Origin: VGRW01 sp031396695
Lineage (GTDB): Bacteria > Myxococcota_A > UBA9160 > SZUA-336
Assembly (NCBI GenBank): GCA_031396695.1
Contig: JANNLG010000013.1
Coordinates: 1 to 64,000, forward strand
Length of the DNA: 64,000 nucleotides
Direction: 5' to 3'
Part shown: piece by piece, positions 33,625 through 41,240 of the stretch
Layout of the letters: each line of letters opens with the position of its first letter
Numbering within the stretch: position 1 is the stretch's first letter
Notes under the pieces: generated by a model
Told to the model about the DNA's origin: nothing
The model's database searches: none
The model's input: the letters and a program-made list of their open reading frames with translations, nothing else
Position numbers and translations under genes: made by a program

Positions 33625-34926
33625 ATGCGAAACGGAGCACGGGTCGTGGTGGTGGGCGGCGGACTGGCGGGGCTCTCGGCCGCCGCGTTCGCCGCGCGCG
33701 CGGGCGCGCAGGTGAGCGTGATCGAGCGGCTCTCGGAGCCCGGCGGCCGCGCGCGCACGCGCGACGAGCGCGGCTTCTTGTTCAACCAGGGACCCCACGC
33801 GCTTTACCAGGGCGGGGCCGCGATGGCCGCGCTGTGCGAGCTCGGCATCGACCCGGCCGGCGCTCCCGCGCCCACCAGCGGCGCGCTCGCGATCCGCGAC
33901 GGACGCCTGCACGCGTTGCCCGGCGGGATCGTCTCGCTGCTCAGCACGGGGCTGTTCAAGCTCTCGGAGAAGCTCGAGTTCGCGCGCGTGCTCTCCGCAC
34001 TGCCCAAGCTCGACACCGCGTCACTCGACGGTGTCACGCTGGCCGACTACCTGCGCGAGAACGTGCGCCATCCGGGCGTACGCGACGTTGTGGCCGCGGT
34101 CGTGCGGCTCACCGGCTACGCGAACGCGCCGGAGCAGATCAGCGCGGGCGCCGCGCTCGAACAGCTCCGGCTCGGGCTCGGCGCAGGCGTGCGCTACCTG
34201 GACGGCGGCTGGCAGTCGCTCGTCGATGCGCTGGCGCGAACCGCTCGAGACGCGGGCGCGGAGCTGCGCTGCGGCGCGCGCGTCGAGAACGTCGAGCACG
34301 ACGGCAGCGTGCGCGCGCTGCGGCTCGCGAACGGCGAGCGCATCGCGTGCGACGCGGTCATCCTCGCGCTCGGTCCCGACGAGGCGAGCGCGCTCGTGGA
34401 CGACGGCCGCAATCCGTTCCTGGCCGGCGCGGCGCGCGCTTGCCTGCCGGTGCGCGCGGCGTGCCTCGACCTGGGTCTCGAGCGGCTGCCGGTCCCGAAG
34501 CGCAGCTTCGCGCTCGGTATCGACCGCGCGAGCTACTTCTCGGTGCACTCGGCATCGGCCGCGCTCGCGCCCGCGGGCAACGCGCTGCTCCAGGCCGCGC
34601 GCTATCTGGCGCCCGGCGAGTCCCCCACGCGCGAACAGGTCGAAGGCGAATTCGACACGCTGCTCGATCTGGTGCAGCCGGGTTGGCGTGAACATGTGCT
34701 CGCGCGCCGCGTGATGCGCGAGCTCGTGGTCATGCACGATCTGCCGCACGCTTCGCGCGGCGGGCTCGCGGGCCGCACGCCCGGTGCAGTCGACGGGATC
34801 GCGAACCTGTGGCTGGCGGGCGACTGGGTCGGCCCGACCGGAATGCTCTCCGACGCGAGCATCGCGAGCGCGCGTGTGGCCGCATTCGGAGCTTCGCGCG
34901 CGAGTCGGCTCGGCGCGGCCGCATGA
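33625..34926 (+). CDS. FAD-dependent oxidoreductase, phytoene-desaturase/amine-oxidase fold
   Basis: 433 residues. N-terminal dinucleotide-binding motif VVVGGGLAGLSAAAFAARAG, then the FAD ribose Glu in VIERLSEPGGRARTR and GPHALYQGG. The C-terminal FAD loop is IANLWLAGDWVGPTGMLSDA. This is the fold of carotenoid desaturases, protoporphyrinogen oxidase and amine oxidases, substrate unknown. The ATG at 33625 has AAGGGA at good spacing. The stop overlaps the ECF41 sigma start (ATGA), so oxidoreductase and sigma factor are translationally coupled. Conserved coupling to an oxidoreductase is a known trait of ECF41 loci. Confidence 0.85.
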   Translation: MRNGARVVVVGGGLAGLSAAAFAARAGAQVSVIERLSEPGGRARTRDERGFLFNQGPHALYQGGAAMAALCELGIDPAGAPAPTSGALAIRDGRLHALPGGIVSLLSTGLFKLSEKLEFARVLSALPKLDTASLDGVTLADYLRENVRHPGVRDVVAAVVRLTGYANAPEQISAGAALEQLRLGLGAGVRYLDGGWQSLVDALARTARDAGAELRCGARVENVEHDGSVRALRLANGERIACDAVILALGPDEASALVDDGRNPFLAGAARACLPVRAACLDLGLERLPVPKRSFALGIDRASYFSVHSASAALAPAGNALLQAARYLAPGESPTREQVEGEFDTLLDLVQPGWREHVLARRVMRELVVMHDLPHASRGGLAGRTPGAVDGIANLWLAGDWVGPTGMLSDASIASARVAAFGASRASRLGAAA

Positions 34927-35903
34927 CCGACGTCGCGAGCGCGAGCGCGCCCGCGGATCTCGCGCGGGTCTTTCACGAGCAGCGCCGCTTCCTGTTCGGC
35001 CTGTGCTACCGCATGACCGGCAGCGCCGCGGACGCCGACGACCTCGTCCAGGAAACCTTCGCTCGCGCGCTCGCGAATCCGCCCGCGCGCACGCACGAGC
35101 CGTGGCGGCCGTGGCTCGTGCGCGTGGCCGTGAATCTGTCGCGCGACGAGCTGCGCCGGCGCAAGCGCCGCGCGTACAAGGGGCCCTGGCTGCCCGAGCC
35201 GGTCGACGACGCGCAGCTGTTCGAGCCGGCGCACGAGCCGGCGCACGAGCCGGCGTCGACGGCCGGACGCTACGAGCTGATTGAGAGCGTCTCGTTCGCG
35301 TTCCTGCTCGCGCTCGAGGCGCTCACGCCCGTGCAGCGCGCGGTGCTGCTGCTGCGCGACGTGCTCGAGTACAACGGCGCCGAGACGGCCGAGGCGCTCG
35401 ATCTCTCGGAAGCGAACGTGCGCGTCGTGCACCACCGCGCGCGCGCGGCGATGGCGGCCTACGACGCGCGCCGGCGGCGGCCCAATCCCGCGCTCACCGC
35501 GCAGACGCTCGACGTGATGGGTCGCTTCCTGCGCTGCATGAGCGCGCAGGACGTCGCGGGCATGGAGGCCCTGCTCACCGCCGACGTCGTGACGCTGAAC
35601 GACTCCAACGGGCGATACCCGGCCGCCGGCGTTCCGGTCGTAGGCGCGAACAAGGTGGCGCGCTTCCACGCGGGCATCGCCGATTTGCGCAAGCAGCAGG
35701 TTCCGCGCATCGAGGTGCGCTCGCTGAACGGCGCGCTCGCGATCGTGTGCAGCTACGAGCCGCCCGTCACCGACCGCTTCGCGCCCGCCTTCATCACGCT
35801 CGGCGAGCTCGACGAGCAGGGCCGGATCCGACGCATCTACTCCGTGCTGAACCCGGAGAAGATCGCCCGCTTCATCCCATCGGGTACAAGAGCTCCCGCG
35901 TGA
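34923..35903 (+). CDS. ECF sigma factor of the ECF41 group with SnoaL-like C-terminal domain
   Basis: 326 residues. Sigma2 (~14-75) contains FGLCYRMTGSAADADDLVQE. The linker carries WLPEP, a hallmark of ECF41. Sigma4 (~120-180) includes LTPVQRAVLLLRDVLEY. The C-terminal ~120 residues form a SnoaL/NTF2-like domain with NPEKI near the end, matching the ECF41 NPDKL motif. ECF41 members have no anti-sigma factor; the C-terminal domain itself controls activity and they often transcribe an adjacent oxidoreductase, carboxymuconolactone decarboxylase or epimerase gene. Here the coupled FAD oxidoreductase is the likely target. The last 32 bp overlap the convergent aldo/keto reductase gene. Confidence 0.92.
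   Translation: MTDVASASAPADLARVFHEQRRFLFGLCYRMTGSAADADDLVQETFARALANPPARTHEPWRPWLVRVAVNLSRDELRRRKRRAYKGPWLPEPVDDAQLFEPAHEPAHEPASTAGRYELIESVSFAFLLALEALTPVQRAVLLLRDVLEYNGAETAEALDLSEANVRVVHHRARAAMAAYDARRRRPNPALTAQTLDVMGRFLRCMSAQDVAGMEALLTADVVTLNDSNGRYPAAGVPVVGANKVARFHAGIADLRKQQVPRIEVRSLNGALAIVCSYEPPVTDRFAPAFITLGELDEQGRIRRIYSVLNPEKIARFIPSGTRAPA
35224..35259 (+). repeat. Three tandem 12-bp units inside the ECF41 linker
   Basis: The unit GAGCCGGCGCAC is repeated twice and a third copy diverges at its end. Together they encode EPAHEPAHEPAS in the sigma2-sigma4 linker just after WLPEP. In-frame 12-bp units can expand or contract by slippage without breaking the protein. Confidence 0.75.
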
Positions 35904-36891
35904 CCGCGTCGCAGGCTTTGAGCACGTCGGCGGACAACGTCACGCCGGCGGCCGCGAGCGAGTCGTCGAGCTGATCGACGCGCGTCGCGCCGATGATCGT
36001 CGAGCCCACGAAGTCGTGCGCGAGCGACCAGGCGACCGCCAGCGTCACGACGGCCATGCCCGCGTCAGCGGCGATCTTGGCAAAGCGCTCGGTCGAGCCG
36101 AGCGTCTTCTCGTTCACGAAGCGCCGCGTCATGACCGCGCCGCGCGCGGCGTCGTTCTTGTACAGCGAGAAGCGCGCGCCGTCGGGGAACGCGCCCTTCG
36201 CGTACTTGCCCGACAGCACGCCGCCCGCGATCGGGCTGTACGGGAGCAAGCTCACGTTCTCGCGCCGGCACACGTTCGCGAGCTCGTCCTCGAAGCGGCG
36301 ATTCAGCAGCGAGAAGTTGTTCTGGATCGTCTGGTAGCGAACGCTGCCGGTGCGATCCGACGCCCACAGGTTCTTGGTCAGGCCGTACGCGCTCTCGTTG
36401 CTGCAGCCCACGTAGCGCACCTTGCCCGCTTGCACGACGCGGTCGAGCGCTTCCATGACATCGTCCGCGGGCAGCTCGGGATCGGGCCAATGGGTCTGGT
36501 ACAGATCGATGTAGTCGGTTCCCAGACGCCGCAGGCTCGCGTCGACCGCGGTCTCGACGTTGTGGCGGTCGAGCGAGGTGCGGCCGCCGCGCACCGCGGC
36601 GCGGAACCAACCGCCGCTCGGTCCGGCGATCTTGGTGGCGATGAACACGGTCTCGCGCTGGCCGCGTTTCGCGAGCCAGCGACCGACGATCTCCTCGCTC
36701 TTGCCGGAATGGCGCGGGTCGGGCGGCACGGGATAGATCTCGGCCACGTCGAAGAAGTCGACGCCCGCGGCGTCGGCGCGATCGAGGATCGCGTGGCTTT
36801 CCTTCTCGTCGGCCATGCTGCCGAACGTCATGGTGCCCATGCAGATCTCCGACACCACGAGCCCCGTCTTTCCCAGCCTGCGATTCTTCAA
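35872..36891 (-). CDS. Aldo/keto reductase
   Basis: 339 residues. The (beta/alpha)8 AKR fold begins RRLGKTGLVVSEICMGTMTF. The catalytic tetrad is present: Asp and Tyr in FFDVAEIYP, Lys in FIATKIAG and His in LYQTHWPDP. The NADPH site is near FVGSTIIGATRVDQL. The N-terminus and the DPRHSGKSEEIVGRWL block resemble Tas/YajO-type reductases. The substrate is unknown. Convergent with ECF41, overlapping its coding end by 32 bp. A possible target of that sigma factor, but nothing in the sequence shows it. Confidence 0.9.
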   Translation of the reverse strand: MKNRRLGKTGLVVSEICMGTMTFGSMADEKESHAILDRADAAGVDFFDVAEIYPVPPDPRHSGKSEEIVGRWLAKRGQRETVFIATKIAGPSGGWFRAAVRGGRTSLDRHNVETAVDASLRRLGTDYIDLYQTHWPDPELPADDVMEALDRVVQAGKVRYVGCSNESAYGLTKNLWASDRTGSVRYQTIQNNFSLLNRRFEDELANVCRRENVSLLPYSPIAGGVLSGKYAKGAFPDGARFSLYKNDAARGAVMTRRFVNEKTLGSTERFAKIAADAGMAVVTLAVAWSLAHDFVGSTIIGATRVDQLDDSLAAAGVTLSADVLKACDAVTRELLYPMG

Positions 36892-36955
36892 TTCAGCCCC
36901 CTGAGTTCGAGCGCGGCAGCATACACGAATGTCGGTCGCGGAATTCCCGGCGCGC

Positions 36956-37489
36956 TCAGCGCGCGGGCGCTCCCAGCGTGTCGGGCGCGGGCAGACTCGC
37001 GCGTGCGGACGGCGGGCTCTGGTTCCAGAGCTGGCGGTAGTAGAAGCGCGCGGAGCTCGCGACTTCTGGATCGACGACGCCTGCGCGCGCGCCGTCGGTC
37101 ACGACCAGGAGCGCCGCGCGCGCGAGTGCGGGCACGTCGCTGCGGCGCGGCTTCGCGTAGCGCGGCCAGATCTCGAGCAGCGTCGCGCGCAGCCGCGAGG
37201 GGTTCGCGAAGGCGGCCTTCGCGAGCCGGATCGTGCGCCGGTCGTCGATCACCACCAGGTCCGCGCAGGTGAGCCCGTCGCACACGGTCATGGGTTCGTA
37301 GACGAAGCGTAGGTCCGCATCGAACGAGAAGCCGGCGCGCGACAGGTCCGCGAGCGCCGGGGGAATCTCGCCATCGCGATCGGGGCGGCCGAAGTTCGCG
37401 CAAGCCGCGAGCGCTACACCGAGCAGGATCGCCGCTCGGAGCGCGCTCGCCGTCGACGCGCTAGCGCGAGGTGCGCTCTCCGCCGCCAC
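36956..37489 (-). CDS. Small putative lipoprotein of unknown function
   Basis: About 177 residues. A hydrophobic stretch ending LAAC (AILLGVALAAC) is a good lipobox; the mature part has a Cys pair (TVCDGLTCADL) and a basic segment (LLEIWPRYAKPRRSD). No family recognised. No ATG precedes the signal sequence. The only in-frame starts are three consecutive GTG codons (37487-37495) inside the Gly-rich 3' end of the helicase gene, so the two genes overlap by ~29 bp or more. The start is therefore uncertain but the lipobox supports a real gene. Confidence 0.6.
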   Translation of the reverse strand: MAAESAPRASASTASALRAAILLGVALAACANFGRPDRDGEIPPALADLSRAGFSFDADLRFVYEPMTVCDGLTCADLVVIDDRRTIRLAKAAFANPSRLRATLLEIWPRYAKPRRSDVPALARAALLVVTDGARAGVVDPEVASSARFYYRQLWNQSPPSARASLPAPDTLGAPAR

Positions 37490-39047
37490 CACCACCCCGC
37501 CGGCGCCGCCGACGCGGGCGAGCCGGACCCGGACGATCGTCGCCAGCCGGCGCGTCGCCGCCGCGCTCGCTGTTCTCCGGCACGCGACTCTCGCTTCGAT
37601 CCGCGCGCGATCCCGCACGGTCGGCCGGCGCAGCTCGTTCGCCGCCCTCCGCGCGCGCCGCCGCGCGTTCAACAGGTAGAGCCTTCTCGTCGTTCACCGG
37701 CGTCGATACGTGCTTGTGCTCGAGGTACTCGTACAGCACGGCAGAGAGCAGGCGCCGTCCCTCGGGCGTGGCCGAGAGCGACTCGACCGTGGCCAGGTGC
37801 GTCTCTTCGCGCGCAGGCCGATCGGCCACCGGGATGTCGCGCAGATGGTGCTCGATGTCGACGCCGAGCCGCTCCGCCTCGCGCTTCGCCACCTCGGCCT
37901 CGGTCGGCAGCTTGCGCTCCGGAATCACGATCCGGTTCACCTTCTGCAGCGAGCGGAAGTTTCCGATGTCGAGGCCCGAAACCAGCGAGATCGCTGTGCC
38001 CGACTTGCCCGCGCGTCCCGTGCGGCCGGTGCGGTGCGTGTACACCTCGGGCGTGACGGGCGAGGTGTACGAGATCACATGCGAGAGGTCGCTGATGTCG
38101 ATGCCGCGCGCGGCCACGTCGGTGGCGACCAGCACGCGCAGCTCGCCGGCCTTGATGCGCTTCATGACCGCTTCGCGCGCGGCCTGCGTCATCTCGCCCT
38201 GGATCATGTCGGCGTCGATCTCGTTGCGCGTCAGGTAGCGCGTGACGAAGCGGACGTCGTCGCGCGTGTTGCAGAACACCAGCGCCGAGTCGGGATCCTC
38301 GTAGCGGAGGATGCGCAGCAGCGCCTTCTCCTTCTCGTTCGCCGCCACGATGAAGTGCCAGTGCTCGATTTCTTCGGGCGCGCGCACGCCGCCTTCGGTG
38401 AGCGAGACGAACTCGGGTTCGGTCAGGAACACGCGTGCGAGCGAGACCACGCGCTGCGGCATGGTGGCGGAAAACAGACCCGTGAGGCGCGTCTTCGGCA
38501 GGTACTTCTGCAGCTCGCGCATGTCGGGCCAGAAGCCCAGCGAGAGCAGCTCGTCGGCTTCGTCGAAGACCAGCACGCGCAGCTTGTCGAGCTTCACGTT
38601 GCCGGAGGAGAGGTGGTCGAGCAGGCGTCCGGGACAGGCGACGATCACCTGCGCGCCGCGGCCGAAGGCCTCGAGCTGCGGGCCGTAGGCCGTGCCCCCG
38701 TACACCGAGACGGTCTCGATACCCATGTACTTGCCCATCAGCTTGATCTCGTTCTCGATCTGCAGCGCGAGCTCGCGCGTGGGCGCGAGCACCAGCACCT
38801 GCGGCGCGCGCAGCTTCGGATCGATGATCTCGAGCGATGGCAGACCGAAGGCGCCTGTCTTTCCGCTGCCGGTCATGGCCTGCGCGATCAGGTCGCGGCC
38901 ACGGCGCATCACCGGAGTGACGCGCTTCTGCACGGGCATCGGGCCCGTCCAGCCCATCTCGGCGACCGCCCGCTGTATGTCGGGGCAGAATGTTTCGAAA
39001 CTGGTGAGTTCTTCGGGGAGCGCCGCTTCGGCGCCGGTTTCGGTCAT
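37461..39047 (-). CDS. DEAD-box ATP-dependent RNA helicase
   Basis: 528 residues. Q motif region FETFCPDIQRAVAEMGW, motif I AMTGSGKT (~58), Ia PTRELALQ, II DEAD, III SAT, and VI HRTGRTGRAGKSG. The C-terminal ~100 residues are charged and end in a run of Arg followed by Gly (RRRRRRGGGGGG), an RGG-like RNA-binding tail typical of cold-shock or ribosome-assembly helicases (DeaD/RhlE type). The ATG at 39047 is fixed by an ATGA overlap with the thiI stop. Confidence 0.93.
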   Translation of the reverse strand: MTETGAEAALPEELTSFETFCPDIQRAVAEMGWTGPMPVQKRVTPVMRRGRDLIAQAMTGSGKTGAFGLPSLEIIDPKLRAPQVLVLAPTRELALQIENEIKLMGKYMGIETVSVYGGTAYGPQLEAFGRGAQVIVACPGRLLDHLSSGNVKLDKLRVLVFDEADELLSLGFWPDMRELQKYLPKTRLTGLFSATMPQRVVSLARVFLTEPEFVSLTEGGVRAPEEIEHWHFIVAANEKEKALLRILRYEDPDSALVFCNTRDDVRFVTRYLTRNEIDADMIQGEMTQAAREAVMKRIKAGELRVLVATDVAARGIDISDLSHVISYTSPVTPEVYTHRTGRTGRAGKSGTAISLVSGLDIGNFRSLQKVNRIVIPERKLPTEAEVAKREAERLGVDIEHHLRDIPVADRPAREETHLATVESLSATPEGRRLLSAVLYEYLEHKHVSTPVNDEKALPVERAAARAEGGERAAPADRAGSRADRSESRVPENSERGGDAPAGDDRPGPARPRRRRRRGGGGGGERTSR

Positions 39048-40207
39048 GAGATCGGCTCGATCCTCTCCTGCTCTACGCGCGACAGTGTCGCCTCGACCAG
39101 CATCTTCACGTCCAGCCCCTGCTCGATCGCCTCGATCGGCCCGGGCCGCGTCCACGTGGCGGGCTGCCGCGGCATCAGAAAGCTGCAGCAGTCCTCGTCG
39201 GGTTCTATCGAGATCTCGTAGGTCCCGATGCGCTTGGCGAGTTGGATGATCTCGCCCTTGTCGCTCCCGACGAGCGGTCGGAGCACGGGCAGGGTAGCCG
39301 CCCGGTTGATCGTGTCTAGGTTCGCGAGCGTTTGAGACGAGACTTGGCCGACACTGTCTCCGGTCACCAGCGCGAGTGCCCCGACCCGCTCGGCGAGCGC
39401 CTCGGCGATGCGGACCATGAAACGGCGATACAGGACGATGCGTGGCTCCGAAGGCGCCTCGCGGACGAGCGTCTGTTGCAGCTCGCCGAACGGCACCATC
39501 CAGAGCTTCGCGGGCCCGGTCCAGGCGGCCAGACGGGTCAGCGTGTCGCGCACCTTTCGCTGCGACGCGGCGCTCGTGTACGGCGCGCTGTGAAAGTGCA
39601 CGTAGGAGAGCTCGCAACCGCGTTTCGCGAGCAACCACGCGGCCACGGGCGAGTCGATGCCGCCCGAGACCAGCGCGAGCGCGCGGCCCGACGCGCGCAC
39701 GGGCAGTCCGCCCGGCCCGGGCATTCGCTCGTGCAGGAGGATCGCCTCGCCCCCGTGCAGCAGGTGCAGATCGACCCACAACTCGGGATTCGAGAGATCG
39801 ACGCGCGCACCGGTCCTGGCATGGATGCGCGCGCCGAGCTCACCCGCGAGCTCGTTGGAGCGGAACGGCAGCGCCTTGTCGACGCGCCGCACGCGCACGC
39901 CGAAGCTCGCGAACGTGCGGCTCGAAACGAACGCGTCGACCGCGGCCGCGATCGCCTCGCGTGTCGGCTCGAGCGTGGTCGCGACACTGAAGTACGCCAC
40001 GCCGAACACGCGTCCGAGGCGATCCGCCACGTCGGCGGGGCTCGCGCCCTCGGGCGCTTCGACCATGATCCGGCCGTAGAGTCGCCGCGCCACCGCCTTG
40101 CCCAGCGGAGCCAGCGCGCGCACGAGGTTCTCGCATAGCGTCTTCTCGAAGCGCGGCCGATTGCGGCCCTTCAGCCCGAGCTCCGCGTAGTGCACGACCC
40201 ATTTCAC
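39044..40207 (-). CDS. thiI: tRNA 4-thiouridine synthetase / thiamine sulfurtransferase, rhodanese-less form
   Basis: 387 residues. N-terminal ferredoxin-like and THUMP domains (~1-165) bind tRNA. The PP-loop ATPase domain carries ALVSGGIDSPVAAWLL (~178) and the conserved EDCCSFLMPRQPAT near the end. ThiI adenylates U8 of tRNA and installs sulfur. The C-terminal rhodanese domain of the E. coli protein is absent, as in many bacteria and archaea, so sulfur delivery must use another protein. The GTG at 40207 begins directly at KWVVHYAELGLKG; the frame upstream only translates the repeat. Confidence 0.92.
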   Translation of the reverse strand: MKWVVHYAELGLKGRNRPRFEKTLCENLVRALAPLGKAVARRLYGRIMVEAPEGASPADVADRLGRVFGVAYFSVATTLEPTREAIAAAVDAFVSSRTFASFGVRVRRVDKALPFRSNELAGELGARIHARTGARVDLSNPELWVDLHLLHGGEAILLHERMPGPGGLPVRASGRALALVSGGIDSPVAAWLLAKRGCELSYVHFHSAPYTSAASQRKVRDTLTRLAAWTGPAKLWMVPFGELQQTLVREAPSEPRIVLYRRFMVRIAEALAERVGALALVTGDSVGQVSSQTLANLDTINRAATLPVLRPLVGSDKGEIIQLAKRIGTYEISIEPDEDCCSFLMPRQPATWTRPGPIEAIEQGLDVKMLVEATLSRVEQERIEPIS

Positions 40208-40227
40208 GGCGGCGATGATAGTACGGC

Positions 40228-40300
40228 GGGTCCCGGCGCGGGGGCGGCCCCGCGCCACCCGCACTTCGCTCAGCTTCGCTTCGCTGCGCGCTTCGCTTGC
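40228..40300 (+). repeat. Dispersed intergenic GC repeat, type 1, copy 1
   Basis: Starts GGGTCCC, then a hairpin GGCGCGGGG-GCGG-CCCCGCGCC (9-bp stem, 4-nt loop), CACCCGCACTTCGCT and a TTCGCT-rich tail ending CGCTTCGCTTGC. It fills nearly the whole gap between mutM and thiI and ends at the mutM stop codon. Closely matches 54231-54303 and 58096-58178, with related parts at 9431, 43138 and 50891. Confidence 0.75.
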
Positions 40301-41175
40301 TACCGCTGGCACCTCGGGCAGAAGTGCGTGCCGCGCGCGCCGATCACGATGCGTTTGATCGCGGTGCCGCAATCGAGACAGGGCTCGCCGGTGCGCGCGT
40401 AGACGCGCCGCTCGTCTTGGTAGGCGCCGTCGCTTCCGTCGGGCATCACGTAGTCGCTGATCGAGGAGCCGCCGGTCTCGATCGAGCGCAGCAGCACCCG
40501 CTGCGCGGCGGCCACGATCTCGGCGCACTCGCGGCGCGACAGTCGGCCCGCGGCGCGGCGCGGCCGGAGTCTCGCCAGGAACAGCGCTTCGTCCGCGTAG
40601 ATGTTGCCGATGCCGGCGATCACCTCCTGCGCGAGCAGGAGACTCTTCACCGCCACGCGGCGCTTGCGTGTCGCGGCGAACAGCTCGTCGCCGGTCGCTT
40701 CGAGCGCGTCGACGCCGAGCTTCTCGAGCCGCGGATCGCTCTCGCCCGGCGCGAGCAGGCGCACCTTTCCGAACTTGCGCACGTCGCGGAAGAAGAGCTC
40801 CGGTCCGCCGTCCTCGAACTCGAGCCGCAGGTGCGTGTGCGCATCGGGTCGGAAGCGCGCTTGCTCGTCGGGCGCGAGCGAGGCGCGCGTGGCGGCGGAG
40901 AGCAGACGCACCGAGCTCGCGTGTTCGGCGAACAGCTGTCCCGTCATGCCCAGGTGCAGGAGCAGGCGCCGGCCGTCGTCGAAGCAGGCGAGCAGGTACT
41001 TGCCGATCCGCTCCAAAGACGAGACGCGCGCGCCCGGCAGCTCGCGCGCGAGGCGCGTGGGCGGCGTCAAGAAGAAATAGCTCGCCCGCGTGGTGTGCAC
41101 CTTGGCGATGCGCCGGCCGACGAGCGAGGGCGCGAGCTTGCGGCGCGTGACCTCGACCTCGGGAAGCTCCGGCAT
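40300..41175 (-). CDS. mutM: Formamidopyrimidine-DNA glycosylase
   Basis: 291 residues. It begins MPELPEVE, giving the catalytic N-terminal Pro after Met removal, followed by the catalytic Glu. It has the H2TH domain (GIGNIYADEALFLARLRP, ~170) and the C-terminal zinc finger CLDCGTAIKRIVIGARGTHF and CPRC. It excises 8-oxoguanine and Fapy lesions by a beta,delta-lyase mechanism. The Met at 41175 is required for Pro-2, so the longer frame to 41232 is rejected. Divergent from the PafA/Dop-like gene (65 bp). Confidence 0.95.
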   Translation of the reverse strand: MPELPEVEVTRRKLAPSLVGRRIAKVHTTRASYFFLTPPTRLARELPGARVSSLERIGKYLLACFDDGRRLLLHLGMTGQLFAEHASSVRLLSAATRASLAPDEQARFRPDAHTHLRLEFEDGGPELFFRDVRKFGKVRLLAPGESDPRLEKLGVDALEATGDELFAATRKRRVAVKSLLLAQEVIAGIGNIYADEALFLARLRPRRAAGRLSRRECAEIVAAAQRVLLRSIETGGSSISDYVMPDGSDGAYQDERRVYARTGEPCLDCGTAIKRIVIGARGTHFCPRCQR

Positions 41176-41240
41176 CGGCACAGCTTCCGCTGCGCTGGGG
41201 CTTCGCGCTAGGGTACCGCTCGGATGAAGCACCGCCTCGC

